Both the position numbers and the translations under genes were made by a program. A stretch of 43,791 nt of DNA from Limisphaerales bacterium (GTDB taxonomy: Bacteria > Verrucomicrobiota > Verrucomicrobiia > Limisphaerales > AAA164-E04). The stretch is from contig JAMASS010000014.1 of NCBI GenBank assembly GCA_024761205.1, forward strand, positions 1 to 43,791. The letters run 5' to 3'. Below are positions 33,402 through 41,704 of this stretch, piece by piece (position 1 is the stretch's first letter; each line of letters opens with the position of its first letter). Under the pieces are notes generated by a model. The model had not been told where the DNA came from and ran no database searches. It saw only the letters and a program-made list of their open reading frames with translations.

Positions 33402-35339
33402 CTAGGAAACAACGCCCGTCTCGTTTACCTGCATATTTCCTGCCCCCCGCTTCATATGGACCATGAGCAACCCGATATCAGATGGTGAGATTCCGGAAAT
33501 CCGAGCCGCTTGCCCAACCGTCTGAGGTCTTACCTCCTGGAGCCTTTGCTTCGCCTCGTTTCGCATGCTTTTGATGGAGGTATAATCAACCCAATCAGGA
33601 ATCTGCTTGTCTTCGAGATTTTTAAACTTTTGAACCTCTGCCTCTTGACGGGCGATATACCCCTCATATTTTAAGGCGATCTCAACCTGCTTGATCACCC
33701 CTGAAGGCAATCCAGATCGACAATTTGGAAGATCTGCATAGTGCAAATTAGGGCGTTTCAACAGCTGGGCTAAATTATCTGAACCATCCCAGGCACCACG
33801 CAACCATTCGATCTCATCATTGATCAAACGCCGCTTTTCACTAAACCGCTCGTATCTCGCCTCGGAGAGTAATCCCATCTCGTAAGCGATGTCACAGAGG
33901 CGTAGATCAGCATTGTCTTGCCGAAGAAGAAGTCGATATTCCGCACGAGAAGTGAACATTCGATAAGGCTCGATCGTTCCCTTCATCACCAAATCATCAA
34001 TCATTACACCAATATAGGCCTCATTTCTCTTCAGCACTAACGGAGGCTTCTCTAATACTCGACGAGCCGCATTCACCCCTGCGATCAAACCCTGGGCTCC
34101 CGCTTCCTCGTATCCTGAAGTTCCGTTGATCTGCCCGGCGAGAAATAAATTCCGACAGACCTTTGTCTCGAGGGAAAGATTCAACTGTGTTGGAAGCACG
34201 AAATCGTACTCGACTGCATAAGCGGGTCGAAGGATATCAGCCCGCTCACAGCCGGCAATCGTACGGACAAGCTCAATCTGCAGTTCATAGGGCAGACAGG
34301 TTGAAAAACCATTTACATAGAACTCGTCCGTCCGAATCCCCTCAGGTTCTAAGAAAACCTGATGCGTCTCCTTGTCACTGAACCGCACAATCTTATCTTC
34401 AATCGATGGACAATAGCGCGGACCGGTTCCTTCGATCTCCCCACTATACATTGGGGACCGATGAAGATTTGCCTCGATCAATTTTTTGGTCGCGACGGAA
34501 GTCGTCGTAATATAGCAGGGTATCTGACCACCAGTTCCTTCCAAAATCGAACCGGGCGGGTAGGAATTTCTGCAGCGGAGGTCTTTGGATTCAAAGTCAC
34601 CGGTCCCAGTCTCGGCTTTATGTTCCACGTGGAACAATTCGTCTTTCCAATAACTGAAATAGGGAACAGGTTCGTCGCCAAATTGCTCTTCGGTGGCAGC
34701 AAAATCAATGGATTTACGGAGCAGGCGCGGCGGAGTCCCCGTTTTCAGGCGCCCTAACTGCAAGCCCAATTCTACCAGTGAGTCCGACAATCCCATCGAG
34801 GCGGCCTCGCCAGCGCGTCCGCCTTTGGCTTGAGCCGAGCCAACATGCATCAGCCCCCTCAAAAAAGTCCCGGTGGTCACCACCACTGCCTTCCCATGAT
34901 ATTGAACTTCCATGTTCGTTTCCACCCCATAGACCTCTCCATCGCGGAAGAGAATTTTGGCGGCTTGACCTTGAATCATGGTCAAATTGGCCTGCCTCTC
35001 GCATACCCACTTGAGCCGAAACTGATAGGCCTTTTTATCGCACTGCGCGCGTGGTGCCCATACCGAGGGTCCCTTGCGGGTATTCAACATTCGGAATTGC
35101 AAACCACAGAGGTCCGTGTTTATCCCCATCTCACCGCCTAGTGCGTCGATCTCCCGAACCAAATGTCCCTTTGCCAAGCCCCCAATCGCTGGATTACAGG
35201 ACATCTGACCGACCGTATCGATGTTGATCGCTAACATCAGCGTGTCCAATCCCATTCGGGCAGCAGCTAGTCCGGCCTCGACACCCGCATGCCCAGCACC
35301 GACAACGATTACGTCAAAGGATTGTGGATAAACAAACAT
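33402..35339 (-). CDS. mnmG: tRNA uridine-5-carboxymethylaminomethyl modification enzyme MnmG (GidA)
   Basis: MnmG, with MnmE, installs the cmnm5 group at the wobble uridine of several tRNAs using FAD, NADH and methylenetetrahydrofolate. The 645-residue product starts with the FAD-binding VVGAGHAGVEAGLAAARMG (about 12-30). CNPAIGGLAKGHLVREID and FRMLNTRKGPSV follow, then GTFLRGLMHVGSAQAKGGRAGE and the tRNA-binding C-terminal domain. Length is as expected for the family (about 620-650). In many bacteria mnmG neighbours rsmG and parAB near the replication origin. Neither is here, but a perfect parS-type palindrome lies within this gene and a DnaA-box sequence at its 5' end. Confidence 0.96.
   Translation of the reverse strand: MFVYPQSFDVIVVGAGHAGVEAGLAAARMGLDTLMLAINIDTVGQMSCNPAIGGLAKGHLVREIDALGGEMGINTDLCGLQFRMLNTRKGPSVWAPRAQCDKKAYQFRLKWVCERQANLTMIQGQAAKILFRDGEVYGVETNMEVQYHGKAVVVTTGTFLRGLMHVGSAQAKGGRAGEAASMGLSDSLVELGLQLGRLKTGTPPRLLRKSIDFAATEEQFGDEPVPYFSYWKDELFHVEHKAETGTGDFESKDLRCRNSYPPGSILEGTGGQIPCYITTTSVATKKLIEANLHRSPMYSGEIEGTGPRYCPSIEDKIVRFSDKETHQVFLEPEGIRTDEFYVNGFSTCLPYELQIELVRTIAGCERADILRPAYAVEYDFVLPTQLNLSLETKVCRNLFLAGQINGTSGYEEAGAQGLIAGVNAARRVLEKPPLVLKRNEAYIGVMIDDLVMKGTIEPYRMFTSRAEYRLLLRQDNADLRLCDIAYEMGLLSEARYERFSEKRRLINDEIEWLRGAWDGSDNLAQLLKRPNLHYADLPNCRSGLPSGVIKQVEIALKYEGYIARQEAEVQKFKNLEDKQIPDWVDYTSIKSMRNEAKQRLQEVRPQTVGQAARISGISPSDIGLLMVHMKRGAGNMQVNETGVVS
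34621..34636. other. parS-type centromere site within mnmG
   Basis: TGTTCCACGTGGAACA is a perfect 16-bp palindrome. It closely matches the chromosomal parS family (consensus of the type TGTTNCACGTGNAACA) bound by ParB. Such sites cluster near the replication origin, often around gidA/mnmG and parAB. It lies in codons of mnmG, as parS sites commonly do. ParA and ParB genes are not in this window. Confidence 0.75.
35323..35331 (-). other. Exact DnaA-box sequence at the mnmG 5' end
   Basis: The plus strand reads TGTGGATAA, which is TTATCCACA on the minus strand, the consensus DnaA 9-mer. It falls inside the first codons of mnmG (residues V-Y-P-Q). One-off matches lie at 33060-33068 and 36931-36939. 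One exact copy is little more than chance, so an origin role is only suggestive. Confidence 0.25.
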
Positions 35340-35354
35340 GGCCGAATAAAAACT

Positions 35355-36941
35355 TTAGACGATCTGGTAGGTGCAGGAAAAGGGGTCGTCGGCATCATGC
35401 CGCTGAAAGTCACCCGGTCGGTTCACTACCAAATGCTCACAGATCCGAAAAATGATCTCGGCTGATTGATCACCTTCCAATTCCTTGGCCAAATCTGCAA
35501 CCGTGAAGGCTCGGTCCGACTGCTCACGGAGCAAGGCGAGTATCTTCCGCTGCATCTGAATCACTTCCCCCGCCGCTTTCTTTCCAGCCTCAACACCGGG
35601 CTGATGATAGGCATTGATATTGACGAGCGAGGCGTAGAACCCAACGGCTCGCTCGAAAACGGCGATCAAGGCTCCGACCGTTTGAGCATCGACTGCCGGG
35701 ACACTGACGGCCATAGACTCGCGGCCATTTCCGGAAAGGGCCTCTTGAGTGCCAACCAAAAAACCAAACAAATAGTCTCCGGCTGTGACATCATCCTCGA
35801 CCTCTAAATCGTCTCCCACCCGGTCCTTCAATGCCTGAATGAAAGTGACAAAAAAGTCATTTCGGCCATCGCGCAGTTGCTGAATATAGGCATGCTGATC
35901 GGTCGATCCTTTGTTCCCAAAGACGCTGATTCCCTGATTCACGGTCTCTCCGTTCCGATCCTTAGCCTTGCCGAGCGATTCCATCACGAGCTGCTGCAGA
36001 TATTTTGGAAAGAGTTCAAGGCGGTCTTTATAGGGTATGATTACCATGTGTTTCTCGCCTCGCCCCCGTCCAGCGAGATACCAGAGAGCAGCCATCATAG
36101 CCGCGGGATTCCTCTCTAAATCATGGACTCGGGTTGCCGCATCCATCTTTCGCGCACCCTTCAGCAGATGATCCACATCAATTCCCTGAAGAGCGGCAGG
36201 GAGAAGCCCCACAGCTGATAGCTCACTCGTTCGCCCGCCAACCCAGTCCCACATAGGAAATTGCCGCAGCCATCTCTGCTCTGAGGCTGCTTGATCCAAT
36301 TGACTCCCCACACCAGTAACCGCTACAGCATGGCGGGCAAAACTTAGCCCTTGCGCCTCATAGGCACGCGTTGCCTCGAGCATTCCATTCCTTGTCTCCT
36401 TGGTCCCGCCCGATTTGGAAATCACAATCACCAACGTTTGTTCTAGTTGATCACCCAGAGTCTCAAATACGGAATCCATCCCGTCCGGGTCTGTGTTATC
36501 GAAAAAATAGAGACGAACCCGGTCCAAACCGGATGAACCGAGGGCTTTACTCATAAACTGAGGTCCCAACGCAGACCCACCAATGCCAATGATCAAGAGA
36601 TTGAGAAAAGGACCCTTCTCACCGCAGATGACGCCATCATGGACTTCCTGAGTGAAGGTTTTTACATCCGCAATGGCCTGCCGGATTGCCTCGGCACAAT
36701 CAGGGTCCGGTGCTAAATCTGCCGCCCGCAGCCAGTAATGCCCCACCCTCCGTTTCTCATCCGGATTGGCGATACTCCCACCCTCAAGAGCAGCCATCTC
36801 TCTAAAGGCGGATTCAAATGCCGGACGCAAAGAATCCAAATGCGACTCTTCAAAGCGCATACGACTGAAGTCAAATACGAATCCGAGTTCCGTTACCCGG
36901 AGATACCAGCGCTGGTAACGGCTCCAATTTTTATCCACCAT
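35355..36941 (-). CDS. pgi: Glucose-6-phosphate isomerase
   Basis: Pgi interconverts glucose-6-phosphate and fructose-6-phosphate in glycolysis. The 528-residue product has the phosphosugar-binding LIIGIGGSALGPQ (about residue 115) and VISKSGGTKETRNG, matching the SIS-domain signature SxSGGT. WDWVGGRTSELSAVG and the C-terminal His-containing NAYHQPGVEAGKKA are also present. The frame opens at a TTG at 36962, but the ATG at 36941 gives the more natural start. It ends 15 nt before mnmG on the same strand, so the two may be co-transcribed. The protein is somewhat longer than the 450-residue short type and carries an extra C-terminal domain of about 80 residues of unclear function. Confidence 0.93.
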   Translation of the reverse strand: MVDKNWSRYQRWYLRVTELGFVFDFSRMRFEESHLDSLRPAFESAFREMAALEGGSIANPDEKRRVGHYWLRAADLAPDPDCAEAIRQAIADVKTFTQEVHDGVICGEKGPFLNLLIIGIGGSALGPQFMSKALGSSGLDRVRLYFFDNTDPDGMDSVFETLGDQLEQTLVIVISKSGGTKETRNGMLEATRAYEAQGLSFARHAVAVTGVGSQLDQAASEQRWLRQFPMWDWVGGRTSELSAVGLLPAALQGIDVDHLLKGARKMDAATRVHDLERNPAAMMAALWYLAGRGRGEKHMVIIPYKDRLELFPKYLQQLVMESLGKAKDRNGETVNQGISVFGNKGSTDQHAYIQQLRDGRNDFFVTFIQALKDRVGDDLEVEDDVTAGDYLFGFLVGTQEALSGNGRESMAVSVPAVDAQTVGALIAVFERAVGFYASLVNINAYHQPGVEAGKKAAGEVIQMQRKILALLREQSDRAFTVADLAKELEGDQSAEIIFRICEHLVVNRPGDFQRHDADDPFSCTYQIV

Positions 36942-37061
36942 AACTTTTACTTGGACTCTCAACGGCCGACGGCCTTCCCTCAGCCGCTTCTTTTACCTTT
37001 GGGAAGACACCTCATCAAACGCACACGACAACGCCACTCAAACAGGAAGACCGGCAACAAC

Positions 37062-37662
37062 TTACTTCTCAACCGGCTGAAGCCGACACTTAAACAAGGT
37101 GGGACGCCAATCCCTTGAATCAGCAAAACGAAACTGACTACTATTATCCGTTAACAACCAAACAACATCGCCCTCAACCAGAATTCCTTCCATGACACCG
37201 GACAACGATAACAAGGTCCGATAACGATGATTTTTGGCAAATTCCACTTTGTGGTAACGAAGAATCCGACTTACCGGCTTGTCCTTTGGGTCGATTTCGA
37301 CGATCTCCTGCGCCTCGCGCCTCAACGCGCAGAGCTTGCCACTAAACCAATCAAGTCTCGAGGTAATGCGGATCCGGCCAGATGAATGTTCCCGCCCGGC
37401 AAACAGACTCAGCCTCAAATTGCCCAGACTCCAAGTCGAATTCCAACAACTGTCCATGGCTCCTTACATTCGCCAGATACAATTTACCATCACCAACAAC
37501 GATCCCTTCAAATGGAGCATTCACAGCGCTCGTCCTGAAAAACGAGCCAACCGAAGACAAATCAAGGGGAACCGATTTAATGAGACCCTTTGCCGTAAAC
37601 TTGAGCACCCGGTGCCTGAACTCGTCATACACATAGAGAATCCCACCGGCACCAACAGCCAC
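37062..37662 (-). pseudogene. Decayed beta-propeller-like gene (frameshifted, 5'-truncated)
   Basis: Two overlapping minus-strand frames together resemble one propeller-type protein. The first (37662-37351) gives ILYVYDEFRHRVLKFTAKG and EGIVVGDGKLYLANVRSHGQLLEF, and stops after WPDPHYLET. The second frame (continuing to 37062) resumes with LDWFSGKLCALRREAQEIVEI and ends VWLLTDNSSQFRFADSRDW. Joining them needs a +1 shift near 37355-37370, that is one extra base or two missing. A TAA directly precedes the first frame, and its beginning GVGAGG-like stretch looks like mid-protein, so the 5' part is missing too. I infer a remnant pseudogene of a phytase-like or NHL-type propeller. A sequencing error could mimic the frameshift. 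Confidence 0.55.
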
Positions 37663-37984
37663 TTATAAATCCTATACTTCCTAATCATCCCCACAAACCG
37701 AATGGACAACACAGCGATTAAATCGAGTTCACAACCTGATTTAAAGGAGTTTAAGAAACTTTCCGACTTCGAGCCGAACCTGTGGAAAGCAACCGAGTTT
37801 TGCCAAAGGATGAAACAGAATTTACTGGAGAAATACTGGCGAGGCTGTTAACTCGGATGCCTGATGCTACTTCAACCGCCAATCGAACGACATGATCCGA
37901 CAAGCCAACCAATGATCTGCTTTGATGCTCCTGAGAACTTGATCCATTCAATCAGTCGTCACCGCCACTAATCATCACAGGAAT
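37663..37984. other. Intergenic region between the decayed gene and the phosphatase-like gene
   Basis: These 322 bases hold one possible small plus-strand ORF (37702-37851) and no family I can name. Genes diverge on either side: pgi/mnmG leftward and the phosphatase-like gene rightward. No hairpin or promoter stands out. Confidence 0.4.
37702..37851 (+). CDS. Possible small 49-residue ORF
   Basis: An ATG at 37702 opens 49 codons to a TAA at 37849-37851. The peptide begins MDNTAIKSSSQPDLKEF and ends LLEKYWRGC. Its amino-acid mix (Lys, Glu, Leu, aromatic residues) looks protein-like and it has a helical second half, but no Shine-Dalgarno precedes it and no family is recognised. It could be a true small gene or a remnant of the same decay that affected the neighbouring propeller gene. 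Confidence 0.3.
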   Translation: MDNTAIKSSSQPDLKEFKKLSDFEPNLWKATEFCQRMKQNLLEKYWRGC

Positions 37985-38518
37985 ATGGAAGACAACATCA
38001 ATCAGGTTATCTTTATCTGCACCGGTAACTTTTATCGGAGTCGATTGTCCGAAGAGCTCTTCAATTACTATATCAGTGAAACCGATCTTCCCTGGAAAGC
38101 CACCTCTAGAGGGATAGCCGAGGGAGGTGAACTCAAAGGAATATCGCCCGTGGCCTTTGAATATCTTGATCGACGCGGCCTCTTACCTCATGTTGACCCC
38201 ACCCGTAGTCCGATGATGCTCCGCGTTTCGGACCTGGAAGAAGCCGGATTGCTGATTGCTCTCAATCGAGAGGAGCATGAACCCATGTTGCGAGAGAAAT
38301 TTGGCCAAATTCCAAAATTTCTAGAGAAAAAAGACCGTCTACGTTATTGGAATGTCTGTGATGTTCCCGGCGAGGGCAACAGCTTTTTTCGATTCTTCGG
38401 TGGCCACGACATGCGGACAACTCAATCCCCAGAGAGCGGCACCGAACACATTGACTTCGCGGTACGTGCTCTCATTCATGAGCTGGAAGCCATCCACGCA
38501 GCAGGTCACAAAGACTAA
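37985..38518 (+). CDS. Low-molecular-weight phosphotyrosine phosphatase-like protein
   Basis: The 177-residue product has the phosphatase P-loop C-x5-R-S as CTGNFYRS at about residues 12-19, right after the first beta strand VIFI. Most family members have CxGNxCRS. Here the second cysteine is Tyr, so the Cys-Cys redox protection is absent. An acidic loop CDVPGEGNS near residue 127 may supply the general acid, but the usual DP pair is not clear, so activity is uncertain. It could be a Wzb-like partner of the BY-kinase 10 kb away, but the gene is not in that locus. It is followed by a 186-nt gap before the DAHP synthase gene. Confidence 0.7.
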   Translation: MEDNINQVIFICTGNFYRSRLSEELFNYYISETDLPWKATSRGIAEGGELKGISPVAFEYLDRRGLLPHVDPTRSPMMLRVSDLEEAGLLIALNREEHEPMLREKFGQIPKFLEKKDRLRYWNVCDVPGEGNSFFRFFGGHDMRTTQSPESGTEHIDFAVRALIHELEAIHAAGHKD

Positions 38519-38704
38519 CCTCTGACATCACCTCGATTCATTGTTCACCTTACATAGCCCTCACAAATTCCCTGTCTTGCATACGAGATACGTTAGCCAT
38601 CGCTAATTTTATTTAATTATACTTTTCTAACTAAACCTAATCTTTAAATTCTTAACTCGGACTTTTCACCAGAGGCCTTGTCTCTATACTCCACTCCACG
38701 ATAA

Positions 38705-39778
38705 ATGATCAAAAACACCGACAATCTTAGAATCAACTCCCTGCATCCGCTCCTCCCGCCGGCAATTCTCATGGAGGAGCTACCAATTACTGAAAAGGCC
38801 TCGAACGTGGTCAGCGAGTCCCGGCGTCAATCGGAAGAGATCGTTCGAGGTGCTGATGACCGGCTACTCGTTGTTGTTGGTCCCTGTTCCATTCATGACA
38901 TCAAGGCCGCCTTGGAATACGCGGAAAAACTGGCCCCGGTGGCGGCTCTGCTCAGCAAAGATCTCATCATCGTCATGCGGGTCTATTTTGAAAAACCGCG
39001 AACCACCATCGGTTGGAAAGGACTCATCAACGATCCTGATATCGACGGAAGTTTTCGCATCAACAAGGGGCTTCGGGCCGCTCGAAAACTGCTCATTGAC
39101 TTGGCGGAAATGGGTCTTCCCGCCGGCAGTGAATTTCTAGATACGATTGTGCCACAATTTACGGCCGACCTGATTTCCTGGGTTGCCATCGGGGCAAGAA
39201 CCACTGAAAGCCAAGTGCACCGCGAACTCGCATCAGGGCTGTCCATGCCTGTCGGGTTTAAGAACGGAACCAGCGGGAATGTTCAGATTGCCATCGACGC
39301 GGTGGGCGCCTCCTGCCAGCAACACCACTTCCTCTCCGTTACCAAGCAAGGACTGGCGGCGATTGTCGAAACTAAGGGCAACGACTGCTGCCACCTCATT
39401 CTTCGCGGTTCCAATAGAGGCCCCAACTTCGATGGGGCCTCTATTGGCGGCGTCGTCAAGCAACTGACCAAACAGAAACTCTGGCCCAGTGTCATGGTCG
39501 ACTGCAGCCACGGCAACAGCAGCAAAGACCACCGAAAACAACCCGAGGTTGCTGCTGAACTATCCCGGCAGATTAGTGAGGGCTCTTCCGCCATCTTCGG
39601 CATCATGCTCGAGAGCCATCTCGTTGAAGGAAAGCAGAAATTTGAGACTCATGACAGCGCCACCTACGGACAAAGCATCACCGACGCGTGTATTTCGTGG
39701 GAGCAAACGCAGCCTATCCTAGAGGAACTGGCCGCAGCCGTTCGCACTAGACGTACCAAAAACAATGCCTCTTCCTAA
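38705..39778 (+). CDS. aroG: 3-deoxy-7-phosphoheptulonate synthase (class I alpha, AroF/G/H type)
   Basis: This enzyme condenses phosphoenolpyruvate and erythrose-4-phosphate, the first step toward chorismate. The 357-residue product has the type I signatures VVGPCSIHD (about 57-65), MRVYFEKPRTTIGWKG, VGFKNGTSGNVQIA, ILRGSNRGPNFD and MVDCSHGNSSKDHRKQ. The N-terminal 25-residue tail holds the usual regulatory segment, but which amino acid inhibits it cannot be read. A perfect 14-bp-stem inverted repeat lies inside the gene at 39411-39447. Upstream, an AT-rich stretch has TATACT at 38618-38623 as a possible -10 element, without a good -35. The cimA gene follows after 284 nt. Confidence 0.92.
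   Translation: MIKNTDNLRINSLHPLLPPAILMEELPITEKASNVVSESRRQSEEIVRGADDRLLVVVGPCSIHDIKAALEYAEKLAPVAALLSKDLIIVMRVYFEKPRTTIGWKGLINDPDIDGSFRINKGLRAARKLLIDLAEMGLPAGSEFLDTIVPQFTADLISWVAIGARTTESQVHRELASGLSMPVGFKNGTSGNVQIAIDAVGASCQQHHFLSVTKQGLAAIVETKGNDCCHLILRGSNRGPNFDGASIGGVVKQLTKQKLWPSVMVDCSHGNSSKDHRKQPEVAAELSRQISEGSSAIFGIMLESHLVEGKQKFETHDSATYGQSITDACISWEQTQPILEELAAAVRTRRTKNNASS
39411..39447. repeat. Perfect 14-bp inverted repeat inside the DAHP synthase gene
   Basis: The left arm CCAATAGAGGCCCC (39411-39424) and its exact reverse complement (39434-39447) flank a 9-nt loop AACTTCGAT. It spans codons for S-N-R-G-P-N-F-D-G-A-S-I-G-G. No T-run follows. Length and spacing are unlikely by chance, and the messenger would form a stable hairpin mid-gene. 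Confidence 0.8.
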
Positions 39779-39897
39779 GCAAACCGTGATCTCGGCAGGT
39801 CGGGACTTGCGCAAACCTGGGCATTCAGGCAACGTCACTGCCACCTTAAGCCAATGATGGCATTCATGATCCAACGACAAAGGGAAAATCGAGCTTC

Positions 39898-39930
39898 GAG
39901 ACGAGCACCGGGGTGGGTTGGTTTCGTCTC
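39898..39930 (+). promoter_or_regulatory. Hairpin in the cimA leader
   Basis: GAGACGA (39898-39904) pairs perfectly with TCGTCTC (39924-39930), with a 19-nt loop that contains its own CACC/GGTG pairing. It lies 133 nt before the cimA start. No T-run and no leader peptide rich in Ile or Leu codons is seen, so attenuation is only a possibility. Confidence 0.3.
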
Positions 39931-40062
39931 TCGGCACCGGACCGAAACACCCTTCCTCGAATCATCCATTGTTAACGTTGACTAAAGAAACCGCGCGGTT
40001 GTCGGTTTCCCTTCCTCCTTTCCCGCTGGTGAATCACTTCAAACCGTTAACCAAACCTCGAC

Positions 40063-41670
40063 ATGTCAAAGCGAGATTCCAAAATCGAAATCTACGACAC
40101 GACGCTCCGCGACGGAACCCAAGGGGAGGGCGTCAATTTCTCTGTGGCGGATAAACTTCGTCTGGCGGAACGATTCGACGCCTTTGGAATTCACTACATT
40201 GAGGGTGGTTGGCCCGGATCAAATCCCAGAGACATCGAGTTTTTTAAGCAAGCAAAGGACCGGAAATGGAAGAACGCCAGGATCACCGCCTTTGGTTCTA
40301 CTCGGCGTAAAGGAGTCAAAGTGCATCAGGACAGCCAAGTTAACCTACTGCTCAAAGCGGAAACGCCGGCAGTCACCATTTTTGGCAAAACCTGGATGCT
40401 CCACGTGAAAGAAGTCATCAAAACCTCAGCCGAAGAAAATATCAAAATGATCGCGGATACGGTTCGTTTCCTCAAAAAGCACGGCCGTCACGTGATCTAC
40501 GATGCAGAGCACGCCTTCGACGGTTTCAAGGACCGTCCTGACTATGCCTTGAAGACCTGGATCGCCGCAGCCGAAGCTGGAGCAGACACGGTGACTCTCT
40601 GCGACACCAACGGTGGATGCTTACCGAGTGAGATCCAACGCATTACCCAACAAGTGATCGCCGAAGTCGGTTGTCCCATCGGCATCCACACGCATGACGA
40701 CATCGGGCTCGGTGTCGCTAATGCCATCGCTGCCGTTGAAGTCGGCGCCACTCAAGTGCAAGGCACCCTAAACGGTTACGGCGAGCGCACCGGCAACTGC
40801 AGCCTGACTTCGGTGATTCCTAACGTGGTGATCAAAATGAACCGACCGTGCGTGCCTCGGAAATCCATGCGAAACTTGGCGGACCTCTCCCAATTTGTCG
40901 ACGAGATCGCCAATCTGGCCCACGACAGCAGGCGCCCCTGGGTCGGGGCCTCAGCGTTTGCCCACAAGGGCGGCATGCATGTCAACGCCGTCCAGAAAGT
41001 CGCTCACAGCTTTGAGCATAGCACGCCCGAATCCGTCGGGAACCGCCGGCGCATCCTCATGAGCGATCTTGCGGGCCGGAGCAACATCGTGATGAAAGCC
41101 AAAGAACTGGGCTTCAAAATCGACAACAGCACCCCCGAACTCAAAGACATCCTCAAAGATGTCAAAGAACTCGAACACCAGGGCTACGAATTCGAGGCAG
41201 CTGAGGCCTCGCTAGCCCTGCTCATTCAAAAAAGGCTCAAGCATGCTCAATCAACTTTTCAAGTGGAAGGCTACCATGTGTCCATGCGACGAGATGGCAA
41301 TGCTTCCATCTGTCAAGCCACCACCAAAGTCAGGGTAGGGGACGAGGTCGCCCACACCGTAGCTGAAGGCGATGGGCCAGTAAATGCCTTGGATGGCGCT
41401 CTCCGACTCGCCCTCAAACAGTTTTTCCCGAAGCAACTCCGGCCGGTCCGCCTCACGGATTACAAGGTCCGCATTTTAGACTCCTCGAGCGGCACGGCGG
41501 CCAAAACCCGTGTGTTCATCGAATCCTCAGACGGCACTCACAATTGGTGCACGGTCGCCGCTCACGACAATATTATCGAGGCCAGTCTGCAGGCCTTGAG
41601 CGACAGCCTTGAATATCGCTTACTCATCCAAAAAATCACCGTGCCAAAAACAAAAAAGAAACGCCGGTAA
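40063..41670 (+). CDS. cimA: Citramalate synthase
   Basis: CimA condenses pyruvate and acetyl-CoA to (R)-citramalate, feeding isoleucine synthesis without threonine. The 535-residue product has the alpha-IPM-synthase-type start IYDTTLRDGTQGEGV. It also has the metal ligands HTHDD, GTLNGYGERTGN and the C-terminal LeuA allosteric domain (from about 415, MRRDGNASICQATTKVRVGDE). Within this family, the GTQGEG and GGWPGSNP patterns are typical of the CimA (TIGR00977) subgroup rather than leuA. The start is ATG at 40063 without a Shine-Dalgarno. valS follows 34 nt after its stop, possibly as one transcription unit. A longer leader with a hairpin precedes it. Confidence 0.9.
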   Translation: MSKRDSKIEIYDTTLRDGTQGEGVNFSVADKLRLAERFDAFGIHYIEGGWPGSNPRDIEFFKQAKDRKWKNARITAFGSTRRKGVKVHQDSQVNLLLKAETPAVTIFGKTWMLHVKEVIKTSAEENIKMIADTVRFLKKHGRHVIYDAEHAFDGFKDRPDYALKTWIAAAEAGADTVTLCDTNGGCLPSEIQRITQQVIAEVGCPIGIHTHDDIGLGVANAIAAVEVGATQVQGTLNGYGERTGNCSLTSVIPNVVIKMNRPCVPRKSMRNLADLSQFVDEIANLAHDSRRPWVGASAFAHKGGMHVNAVQKVAHSFEHSTPESVGNRRRILMSDLAGRSNIVMKAKELGFKIDNSTPELKDILKDVKELEHQGYEFEAAEASLALLIQKRLKHAQSTFQVEGYHVSMRRDGNASICQATTKVRVGDEVAHTVAEGDGPVNALDGALRLALKQFFPKQLRPVRLTDYKVRILDSSSGTAAKTRVFIESSDGTHNWCTVAAHDNIIEASLQALSDSLEYRLLIQKITVPKTKKKRR

Positions 41671-41704
41671 ATAACCCAGTTCAATCGCACGATTCTTTTC
41701 TACC

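Noticed and set aside
39779-40062. T-box or leader-peptide attenuator for cimA
   Set aside because: No specifier loop or run of Ile/Leu codons is visible, only one hairpin without a T-run.
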